Positions 49,196-64,000 of a stretch of 64,000 bases of DNA are shown here, in pieces; position 1 is the first letter of the stretch; every line of letters starts with the position of its first letter. The notes below the pieces were generated by a model that had not been told where the DNA came from, made no database searches, and worked only from the letters and a program-made list of their open reading frames with translations. The position numbers and the translations under genes were made by a program. Source of the DNA: Centroberyx gerrardi (lineage: Eukaryota > Chordata > Actinopteri > Beryciformes > Berycidae); the NCBI RefSeq assembly GCF_048128805.1, contig NC_136005.1, positions 11,700,975 to 11,764,974 of the forward strand, written 5' to 3'.

Positions 49196-50884
49196 CATTG
49201 CCTCTCCAAGAATATCAATAAGACTCCTTGGAGAGAGTGTCAGCGGGATGCTTCCCTGGGAGAAGACACATGGAGAGAGGCAGAGAGGGAAACAGAGAGA
49301 TAGAGAGAAGAGAGAGAGGGGGGGATATTATATCTCCATCCTGAAACACCAGGGAAATGTAAGTGTTGAATGAGAGGTGATTTATATACTGTCTCCTGCT
49401 GAATCTAGTCTCCTCCCTCTCTCCTTGCCGATACTACAAGTCTAATCGGGCCTCTCCTAGCGCTGATCAAGGATCACTGGCAGATGCCCTTGACCATGTC
49501 ACTGATTATGATTTTAACTCTATCCTGGCCAAGCTGATCTACTTAAAAATAAAAGCTTGGATAACAGCAGGGAGAAGAGCATGCTGAATGTTCTGCTGCG
49601 ATGCATTATGAAATGGATAAAAAGGAGAAAGGAACATCTGATCAGGTTAAAAAAAAACAACTTGTCTTTATCAGTGGCTGCTGAAAACCATCAATTACTC
49701 CCCCTGTCACCCTTAATCACAACGGTCTGCCTCAAGAGTGCTGACAGTGAGAGAGAAGACACTTACAATAAGTTTGCATTACCTCCCTCTCTTTCTCTCC
49801 GTGTCTCTGCTGATGGATGTATAAGAGTTTAGAAAAGAAGGAATGGATAACAGCACATTAAAAAAGCAACCTCTCTCAGACTGGAGAGTGATTTCTGAGT
49901 GCTCATTAAATTCTCCTCTTGTCAGGGACCCGAGCCATCACAGCTGTCAACGTTGTGTTGCCTACTGATGAATAATACCTCCGAGGAGAAGAGGGGGAGG
50001 GAAAAAGAGAGAGAGAGAGAGAAAGGAAGCAGTGTTTGTCTTTCATTCCCAAGAATCCAAACACTTTTAACTTGTGATGCGCTGGGCACTTAGGAGTGTC
50101 TGTCTGAGGTTTTACTCAAAGCCAAAGAGTGACATAACATATCCCTGGCGCTCTCATCAAAAGGATGGAGGGAGATCCTCACCCTCTCTCTCTCGCTCTC
50201 TCCTCCCTCTCCCCAAGGCGAGAAAAGTAAAGGCTTCATAAAAAGGTCCTCATGGGATAAGTGCTTAGAATGATGAAAAGGTTTTCGATCAAGGATTCTT
50301 TTTTCAGTGACTTTGCAGCATGAGAGTTGTTAGTGCCAAATCTAAAAGGCCTGTGAAGTCCTGTGCCGAGGGACAGCCTGGCCAACCCTGACACCCCATC
50401 TCCACAGTATTTATAGAGGCACAACTTTAATGGATTGAAGGCAGAACAAGACATGACAGCAACAACACTGCTGCGTGTTCAGGCGAAATATACAAGCCAC
50501 AGCCATCACTGTGCACATAAAATCACACAATACACAAAACACGTACAATTGCACGCACCTTAACGGAGGGTCTGGCTGGCGGAGCAATATGAAATGAAAT
50601 GAAAAGCAGAGACAGAGTGCAGCAGCCAACAGCACCTCCGCATAATTAGGACCGTTAAACAAGCTACAAAATCATCAGCCGACACCTCGCTCTGAACAAG
50701 CCAGCATACATTCGCTCATGGCAACATATAGGCCAAGGCTAGGCAAACATGACTCATGGAAATGAAACTGGACCCTGGTGTGGACTGGACTTCTCCTGAC
50801 AGCGAGGGAGCCTGGCTGGTCTGCCCAGGGACGCTCACCCTCCTGCAGGTCTAGATGATGATTCATGATAACCTGGTTTAAAGG

Positions 50885-51188
50885 TTAAAGACCACATGAA
50901 ACGGCATTTTTATCTCAGTGATTTGATGTATTTCCAGGATGTTGGGGCGGGACATAATGCAGTGAGAGATCATTCAAAAGTCTAAACCAATTGAATATCA
51001 GTCAAGCAGAGAAAGGCAGTTTTATTTGACGGGAGGGGCGGAGGGGTGGGATTGTTAAAAAATCTGTGATGGTTTTATTGGTTGGAATTTATATTTACGC
51101 CTTTTAGTGCAGCATGAGGTCACCATTAAAGATACTCTGTTTTCCAGGAAGTAAAAGTTAATGGGAGTTCATTTCATGGGGACTTTAA
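50885..51188. mobile_element. TTAA-flanked MITE-like element
   Basis: The left end is TTAA followed by AGACCACATGAAAC. The right end read from the other strand is TTAA followed by AGTCCCCATGAAAT. Both ends therefore carry TTAA and an imperfect inverted repeat of about 16 bases. The TTAA target is characteristic of piggyBac-type transposition. The interior (304 bases in all) has no coding capacity. Confidence 0.6.
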
Positions 51189-52049
51189 GGTAAAAAACCC
51201 CAAAAAAACAGGCTGTGATGACAAAGAAATCTCCTAACTGTCCTCATTAATCCTCCTGGAGGATTGTTGGAGCCGGGTCAGATGAAACTGGATATGCCCT
51301 TTAATATCCAGGTTTAATTTGATTCTCATCTTCGACATTTGAGGCGCAGGTAAGGCATCGTACCTACGGGAACAAGCCAAAGAATGAGATGACAACTCCT
51401 CCTAGCTACAACTCGGAAGCATTCACGTGTTTTACTCATTGGAACACCCACATCCAAGATAATTTTCATTTATGAATTGAAAATCAACCATAAATGAACT
51501 GCAGCAGACATTACTCGCTTGTTATAGGTACAGTTGACTGTATTATTGTGAATATTACTGATAATTTTGACATTATTTTGGACTGCCAACATCTGTGGAA
51601 TCGCTGCCATGTTTGCTGCCTGTGTTGACATACTGCCAAATTTGTGGGGAGACATCGGGGCCTACAAAAGAAATCCCACATATCCTACTTGGAATTACCA
51701 ATAGCGGGCTGACGTCAATGTTTTTTCCCAGTTGGCAGCTCGTATTTTAGTTTCATTAGTTTCAGAAGGGGGCTGTTAGGGCAGAATCCAGGATGCAGCC
51801 TCTGCACTGCACTCACTTGTCAGTCAAGCCTAACCTGAGGTGTGACAGGTGAGAACGGGCCAGAAATTGGATAGACCTGTAGCTCCTGCCCACTCTAACC
51901 CATGCCGTGCCTCATGAGGAAGAAGAGGCCACACCACCCAAAATATCACCACTCCAGTGCCTGCTGCCAATCCAGACAGCTTGGTGGATACAGATAACGG
52001 CCAATATAAATAGGAAACCGATATAGAATGTTTTACTACGGCGCTGGGA

Positions 52050-52345
52050 CACCACAAGTTGCTAAAAACAGCTTCAGTTAGTCTTGGTATGGATTCTAGA
52101 CATGTCTGTAAATCTGTTGGAGGGAGGACACCATTCTTCTAAGAGAAATTTCGTCATATAAGCGATTTGTTGATGGTGGCATGAAATGTCACCGTTTTCA
52201 TGCTCATCAGTGATCACTTGTCTCATGTGGATGGGGGCACTGTCATCCGGGAAGAGACCACTCCAATCAGTATAGAAATGCTTCACCACTATAGGATGAA
52301 ACTGATTACTCAGAACGGCTTTCTATATTTGCTTTGCCCTCTAAA
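52050..52345 (-). pseudogene. Tc1-like transposase relic
   Basis: On the minus strand a stretch reads VKHFYTDWSGLFPDDSAPIH. It aligns with the Tc1-type catalytic block in which the Asp lies within F-Q-D-D/N-A-P-x-H. It is followed by a DEHEN segment and, after a frame change, by LPPTDLQTCLESIPRLTEAV, which aligns with the C-terminal 'PPVxFQxLVESMPRR' part of fish Tc1 transposases. Upstream on the same strand a stop interrupts the frame around 52345. Frameshifts and stops show it is inactive. Confidence 0.65.
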
Positions 52346-52783
52346 ACACTGAATGGACCTCAATCATACTAGAAACATGCGGCGTGCCATATAAAAAGGC
52401 CGTCTGAACTGCTTTCAATATAATTGGTATCCCTCATTCACTCAGATCTTTGATTTTGACAGTAACCTGTATCTCCGAGGTTGCAACCTCCATAAAAAGG
52501 TTTTATCAGAAGTACTCAGCTCATCAGATTCACATTCACAATCAGAGTGACTTTTTTCCAGGCATATGACAAGCAAAAGGATTCTTTCTTAGTCCTGCAC
52601 TCCTTCAGAGGGGTAAACTTTCAGGTGGAACACCATGAATAGACACCAAGGATAATGCCAAGGATCAGTTAGATGCACAACACCTCGGAGAGCCATGACC
52701 TCCTCAAACAGGCAGTGCTGTGTCCTGTATCAATTTCAAAAGACAGCAGGATGCAAGCCTGAGATAAATGGTGCTCTCTAGAA

Positions 52784-52806
52784 ATACTGGCACCCTTGGT
52801 GAAAGG
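52784..52806 (+). repeat. Tc1-like terminal inverted repeat remnant
   Basis: The phrase 'atactggcacccttggt' matches the kind of end carried by several fish Tc1/mariner elements. No partner end was found by eye, so it is called as a solitary remnant. An A-run with (TA)n follows at about 52857-52884. Confidence 0.35.
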
Positions 52807-53429
52807 CTGTAACAGATTAACACCGCATCACTCTATGCTTCGAAGATTCAGGAAACAAAAAAAAAAGAAGATATATATATATATACATACATACAAAGTC
52901 TCTGCAACATTAGACAGGTTGAATAAAATTCTCACTACCTTGCACAGTAGCCTGAAATATAGTTTTGGGTCACAAGAAAAACGTGGATCCCCTGAGAGCA
53001 ACTTTGAAAACCGCTGCTCCTGACCATAACCGAAGCATCTCTGGCTACATTAGCATGCATTTAGACAGGAAAAACTTGAATCAGAAAACTTCTTCCTGCC
53101 CAGATTCTCCCCAGCTGTATGACATAATCCTTCTCCACTTTGAGGAACAATAGACAATCCTAGTTGTTATATAAGGTGCATCCGTGCTTTGTGTTCAGAG
53201 AGGACAAGTAACCACTCAATGAGCCGTACGACTGGAACAACTCCACTGTTAGGGAATCAACAGCAGGATTTCAGGACAAGTGAATGCAGCAATTTCATCT
53301 TTCATCAAGTTTTGTAGTGTTTGTCTCACTCTTCTCGTCTCTTGAGCCGTTGCGTAACAGTGGAGGTGCTGACTGCTAATAAGAGACACAGTGCTGGGAA
53401 CGTTGTGTGTGTTATCTACTGTAAACGAG

Positions 53430-53430
<1 letters not shown>

Positions 53431-53464
<34 letters not shown>
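53431..53464 (+). repeat. (GT)n microsatellite
   Basis: A perfect GT run of about 16 units. Confidence 0.9.
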
Positions 53465-53465
<1 letters not shown>

Positions 53466-56400
53466 TGGTTCCTTTGTATGCATGCACATCTGGTCCAGTG
53501 GCTCTTGATGGGAATGACACACATAACTGTGTTTGCAAAGCATGAATGCATCATGCATGTGGGCACATATGGGCACGCTCATGCGGATGCAGGAGATCTG
53601 TGTGTGATGAGCATGTGCCGTCGCTTTCTCATCTTCCCACACAGTCATCTATGACGGCTTGTGCGGATCTGCTGAGAATTGAGGCAGTCAGTCCCTTCAC
53701 TCAGACACCAGGCCCCATCCTACCCTTTTTTACAGTCTTCTCAGATCTGCCAGCGCCCGCCGAACAATTAATAATTAACACATCGGCATATAATGGATCA
53801 GGGATTAATAATTCAGCCTGCTGATTTGGACAAAAATAGACCGGAGGCTAAGAGAAGTCTGCTGTGATGCAACAGGTCGGGGTAGAGATGTGGGACAGGG
53901 ATAAAGGGTCAGACACAAGCGGACTATCAGCGAGTACAGTAAGAGACAGAGGCTGCGAGCTGACAGCGTTAATTCACCAACATCAATCAGTCCTGTGCAT
54001 GTATAATAAGACTGGGAATACAGTAGCAGCAGCATTCCTACAGCACCCTGGGGCCAACACAACACAACAGTGTCACTGCCAACATTTGTTGTAGCATAAA
54101 AATTCATAAATTAATAGTTGTTTTATGGTTTCAACTGAGCTCATTTAGATTTAATGTATTTGTGAAAATGGAGAGGGGGAAGGGCATTGACTATTTGATA
54201 AAAAGACCAGTCTGCTGTCACATGACTACACTTTAACTGCCATCTATGTCAGTACCTTTAGTACATGTTATTACGATGCAATTAGTATCTTAATAACAGC
54301 ATTACAAATAATGCAAGACATAGTAGGAGAAGTTAACTAGTGCTTGAAATATGAAAATGCTCCTATGACATTTTAAATTACACTCACCACAAGTGCAGGG
54401 CACATTATGACTAATTTTCTTCACCTCATACCCAGAGAGCATAATTTGCTAACTCAGTGTGTTAATAGAGAGTGGCAAATGCCAGTGCGTCTGGCTGTAA
54501 GTCGAACAGCAGGGAGGGCGGCTGAGTGAAACAGAGGTGAACCAATACAACAGGATACGACTGTGACTAACAGATGACTCAAGTGGGATCTTAAATGGAT
54601 CTCGCATATTCTGCTCTCTCCGGCAGAAAGGCCGGCATGCCGGGTGTTTTGTCTATTGACAGATAGCAGGATCTCTCGCGCTCTCTACTTCACATAATGC
54701 CATGTTTCTGCAGGTCATGCGGCTCGCCCAGCAGCTCTGCTCTTTCAGACAAGGCCAAGCGCTCAGAGTGTTTAAGGTTTCCAAGGAAACAAGAGGCCAC
54801 CTGCGTGCCCGGCTGAACTTTGCAGCCTAGTAAAGCAGGTCAAACACCTCTGTGATCTTGTCAATGAGTTACCATGGATTCTTCCCAGCAGGAACAACAG
54901 TGTCTCCACCATTACTGGTGCGATGTCATGTTTAGCCCTTAGTAACACTGTATGGGGAATGTCTCCCAACTAGACTGTATTGTCTGGTTCTACAACAGAA
55001 ACCCAGACGAAAGGATCTTCACACAAGCAATTAACACTAAAATCCTCACAGATACAGCTAACCAGCCCAAGCTCAGCTGAAGGCTGAGCAATAATTCAAT
55101 ATTATCTTTATCTTCTTTCAATAGAATCATATCGTGAAATAATTATATCAAGTTATCGTGGTATTCTGTGGTATAAATTAATGATAAAAAGCACACACTG
55201 ATTAAAATCTATCACAAAATGAGATCTGAAAGTTTTATTGTACTTTATATTGCGGATGAATGTGATGAACACCAATTTATTTAAAATGCAATTTTGCATA
55301 CGTTAGCAGTTATCGTTATACAATCAATGCTGAACTCATTTCTTATGATTACTGTGATATTAATTGTCCACATTTCCCATCCCTCCCTCAGCTTACTGGT
55401 TGTCAGCTGTTACTATCAATAACAAAGACTTACAGGAAGTCCGGGCAACTAAAACAGAGTTGGTAGGAAAACACTCAATCATATCACCACTGACACAGCT
55501 AATGCAAGAAGAGAAGCAACTCCAAGTCCTAATCCAAGGCCATAATTCATTTGACATGTCTGGTGAGGCTGTGCATGAGAATATGTCTACCTGCCAGAGC
55601 CAGGCTGCACAGTGCAGCTATTCATGCAGAGAGAAGCCTTGTTCAGGGAGAAGCTTTACAATGTAAACACATCAATGTGTTACAAAACAGATCACTGTTT
55701 GCTAAACATATAGGTTGCCCTTTCAATCTTTGTTTTGATACGAGATGGACTAGCTGGAGAGTAAAGCAACGGGTCTTATCTCCAAATTCAATTTGAAACA
55801 CTTCTTAAGAGCAGCTTTCATAATACATTCTTCAAGAAGTCTGGCCGTTTCTGTTTCCTCACATTGAAAAGGAAGCCAAACAAGTCAAATGACCCAACAA
55901 GACTGTAAACCATAATTCAGAAGAGATTAAAATGTATAATTGTTCTATTTTCAAGAAAATGTCTGCAATCCTAACCTGACAGCAGTAAGGGTTTTTCCGG
56001 CCTAATAGCAGTGGGTGTGAGTTCTGTGTGAATTCCCCTTGATAATAATTTGACCACAGCCCTCTGATATAACTGGCCTGGGTTTGGCTCTCTGTTGTTG
56101 ATGAGATGTTTCAGTAAAAACTGGTCAACCGTTCAGATCTGTATCACCAGTCCCCAGCAACATGAACTCACCTATCGCTCTACTCAGCGGGACAGAGGAG
56201 TGTGAAGCCTTCAAATTGACAAGTTAATCTCAGACAAAACCCCAAGTCTTCATCCTGGCACACGCACAGCAAGTCGCTTCACAGCATATTTTGTTGTTTT
56301 GTGTTGGGTTTTTTCCGGGTCTCCGCTGGAAAAAAAATGTCCTCTCTCCTCGTCTCTCCTTTACTGTGTAACCGTGTTTAGTATCAGGCACTGATGTGTA

Positions 56401-56861
56401 AATTATTGAAAGAGTGTTTTCTTCCCTCGGCTGCTGTGGGATCGGTTACAGGAGTTTGGTGAAACCCGATTCCTCCTGCTGGTAAAAAAGTTTCAAACTT
56501 GAGGGGGACTTGTAGCACCGGATTGATGTTATTTTCGGCCAATGAAGGAGCACAACCGCGGCGGACCAGCCCAATCAGGCCGAGAGAAAGGCCCATTTAC
56601 TGCCTGCACATTCCCTGCCCCCATTAGGGTTTCCAGTAATTATCCTCATCCAGATTCCCAGTCCCAAGGCTGAGAGTTTCCCAGAGGAAACGGTGTTAAG
56701 GGAACAATGAGCAGGAACTGTGGGGAGCGAAGTGATGTATAGCCCTCTCGTTAAGTTGCAAACACATGAAATCTAGTTTAATGGTCGTCTACTTTTCATT
56801 TAAACACGACATCAATATTTATTGCAGCTGGCTTGCACATTCTACATTTTGTTATGGACAC

Positions 56862-56890
56862 GCGCGCGCGCGCGCACACACACTCACACT

Positions 56891-56937
<47 letters not shown>
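56862..56937 (+). repeat. (CG)n-(CA)n compound microsatellite
   Basis: A short alternating CGCG block at 56862-56873 leads into interrupted CA repeats ending near 56937. Alternating purine-pyrimidine of this kind can adopt Z-DNA. Confidence 0.85.
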
Positions 56938-56939
<2 letters not shown>

Positions 56940-56944
56940 AAATA

Positions 56945-57016
56945 GTAAGAGAGGGAGAGAGAGATTGAAACAGCAGACATCTCAATAGGTGTTTGGCAGC
57001 GGATGTTTTCAGGACA
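56945..57016 (+). repeat. Dispersed short repeat next to a GA tract, copy 2
   Basis: Matches 39897-39975: a GA tract, 'gattgaaacagcagacat', 'taggtgtttggcag', then 'gatgttttcaggacag'. Neither copy contains an open frame of note, and boundaries beyond 'caggacag' diverge. Confidence 0.65.
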
Positions 57017-57649
57017 GGGGAAGTTTCCTCTCAGACTAATGAACACTTCCTAGCAGGAACTCCCGCGGTCAAAATACGTCCATTGTGATTCAATTCAACA
57101 TGTGAGGTTTTTGGGTTTTTTTTATTTAAAAATATATTGATATAGATTTATGGGTATCAGCCAGCTGTATGCTTCTTCTAAAAAAAAAAAAGAAAAAGTG
57201 ATTGGCCTACATGTTTAATTAGGCACTAGCCGACAGCGCTACTCTGTCAGCAAACTAATCTCAGGTCACTCCTGAATGTTATTTAAAGATTTCTACTGCT
57301 ATCCTATAAATCTGTATCAGTGTTTACTGTGTGGTGGGAGATTGTCCTGGCGCGTCCTCTAGTGGCAGGCTACTATACACGTTTAGGCTATATGATCAAC
57401 TGGAGTATCAAATGTGCCAAAATAAATGAAAATAAAAAATGATGCCTTTCTGAAATGTTGGCCGATTATTATATGAACAAATGCAGAAACGTATAATTGA
57501 GTAAATAAATTGTTAAATAATCACACATTAGTGCAACAAATTAGTCTGACGTATTATTTCATGATTATTGTTTTTACAACATGATTGCATTTAATTTCAT
57601 TTTTAGTTCATAATAACAGGTCTTATTTCCAAATGGATTGAATTCAAAA

Positions 57650-57825
57650 AAAAATTTCATTTCATGATGGCACTTTTCCAAATGACTCATTTGCGAGGCT
57701 CTCTTCTTTTCCCTTTTTCATCTCATAATGGCACTTTTCTTTTCATTTAATAATAATTACACTTTTCTTTTTCATTTCATTATGACGCCTTTCTTTTCAT
57801 TTCATAATGACACTTTTCTGAATGG
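57650..57825 (+). repeat. Imperfect tandem repeat ('tttcatttcataatggcactttt' unit)
   Basis: At least five degenerate copies of a unit of about 22-30 bases. Each includes 'tttcat.tcat.atg.c.cttt', with spacer differences between units. Confidence 0.6.
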
Positions 57826-58475
57826 TGTGGTTGTTTGTGAATCAACATGAATGGGACTAGACTTGTTCACTGATTGTCTAATCCTTTGTGTTTGATTACT
57901 CCGCCTGGCTCAAAGAGCAGCACCTTCTGCTATGTGAGCAACCAGTGACCATAATTAAGTGATTTTGTACTTCATAACGTGTAACCTGCATTTCCCCATG
58001 GCTTTTAATTACCATTAGCCTACAATGATTATTGCGGTTATAATCACTGCATTTATAGTGATGCATAGGCCTATCTATACTAACACCTAAGTTACATAGG
58101 TGTTATATATGGTGATGTAGTGGAGGTTAAACCCACTTTACTCCGTTTACCCACCTTTTGATTTGCAGAATAGAGTTTATCCATCTTTTTAGTCTGACAT
58201 AAATGTAATTCATATTTGTGATGTAAATTAATGTTTAATAAGTAATGAGGTAGTGTCTTTTGAGAGAAGAAAATCTTTTCTGAAAGGATATTAGAATTTT
58301 TCCTATACTGATGATTATTTGCCTTATGATGATCGCTAACTGTAGAGTTTACCCACCTATCATTTGTTTGAAGCCAGTGTCTTTTGTTAAACTCCACATC
58401 CCACAATCCTCGGTAGAAAAGGTTAGGACGGTGACGTGTCTGCGCTACGTGTCAGGAAGTTGTCTACAAGTCAAC

Positions 58476-63650
<5,175 letters not shown>

Positions 63651-63970
63651 GACACCCATCTGCATTTGTTGGGACACCTAAACAATGGGCTTCAATTTAA
63701 CACCCTGAAGATGACTCTCTCTCTCTGTGTTTCTTTCTCCCACACACCTGTATTTGTTTTGATATTTTGACTTGTAAGAAAAACAGTTTAAATGTGTTTA
63801 ATTGAAACTCTGGCTGTATTATTTAAACTACTTCTTTTCTCCCATTCAGTTTCTGCCATAATAATGTCCATTCATTGTTTATTAATTAGCATTTCTCTTA
63901 TTGAAATCAACACCCCTGTTTTCTCTAAGCATTCCTCTGACCTGACAATAAATGTTTTAATACCCTGTGT
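63651..63970 (+). other. cope 3' UTR with polyadenylation signal
   Basis: Non-coding AU-rich sequence follows the stop. AATAAA at 63947-63952 lies in front of a GT-rich segment ('tgtgtgtgtttgtcttgtgg', about 63965-63984). That is the expected arrangement for cleavage near 63970. Confidence 0.75.
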
Positions 63971-64000
63971 GTGTTTGTCTTGTGGCTTTGTAAAAGTTAG

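Larger units (their letters stand above)
46984..58475. other. Intergenic region between divergent tnfaip8l1 and cope
   Basis: An 11-kb region with no intact gene. It holds microsatellites (GT at 47690-47722, CT at 49143-49195, GT at 53431-53464, CA at 56862-56937), a TTAA-bounded inverted-repeat element (50885-51188), and a Tc1 transposase relic (52050-52345). There is also a Tc1-like terminus (about 52784), a copy of the short dispersed repeat (56945-57016), and a 'tttcatttcataatggcactttt' tandem repeat (57650-57825). It presumably includes the 5' exons and promoter of tnfaip8l1, which I cannot place. Confidence 0.5.

Noticed and set aside
57650-57825. CRISPR-like array of repeated units
   Set aside because: The units are degenerate, spacers are not uniform, and this is vertebrate DNA; it is an ordinary tandem repeat.

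Overview
This window is nuclear DNA from a bony fish, most likely a perciform-type teleost. Genes are split by GT-AG introns, and the intergenic DNA is full of (CA)n and (GA/CT)n microsatellites, AT-rich spacers, short inverted-repeat elements, non-LTR retrotransposon tails and a decayed Tc1-like transposase. There is no bacterial operon structure, no CRISPR array, and I found no rRNA or tRNA gene.

Six protein-coding genes can be reconstructed exon by exon, five of them with clear family matches from memory of the families. In order: (1) nmrk2, + strand, 1752-5312, nicotinamide riboside kinase; (2) a lysyl oxidase of the LOX/LOXL1/LOXL5 group, + strand, 13131-17149, most likely loxl5; (3) mydgf, + strand, 23634-28103, a secreted/ER growth factor; (4) a proline-rich coiled-coil gene, - strand, 36825-32062, related to PRR16 (Largen) and INSYN1; (5) tnfaip8l1 (TIPE1), - strand, 46983-45916; (6) cope, + strand, 58476-63650, the epsilon subunit of coatomer. 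Every assembled coding sequence keeps its reading frame across all splice junctions, and the predicted lengths (201, 555, 170, 736, 186 and 302 aa) fit the families where a family length is known.

The stretches between genes are mainly repeat-derived: 1-1540, 5980-13090, 17890-23600, 28110-32050, 36960-45900 and 47000-58440. They hold 3' tails of retrotransposons, two copies of a hAT-like repeat, three inverted-repeat (MITE-like) elements, a Tc1 relic, many microsatellites, a long pyrimidine tract upstream of gene 4, and a reversed fragment of a cope exon about 20 kb from cope itself.

The gene set has an evolutionary logic. In human, LOX lies near PRR16 and TNFAIP8 on chromosome 5, LOXL1 lies beside INSYN1 on chromosome 15, and TNFAIP8L1, MYDGF and NMRK2 lie on 19p13.3. 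The lox-like, PRR16/INSYN1-like and tnfaip8l1 genes within about 34 kb here therefore look like the chromosome-19 member of an ancient whole-genome-duplication block. That member appears to have kept a lysyl oxidase (loxl5) and a PRR16/INSYN1 relative that human chromosome 19 seems to lack. The genes do not form one pathway: they act in NAD salvage, matrix crosslinking, secretion, a probable cytoskeletal or synaptic scaffold, cell-death signalling, and COPI vesicle traffic.
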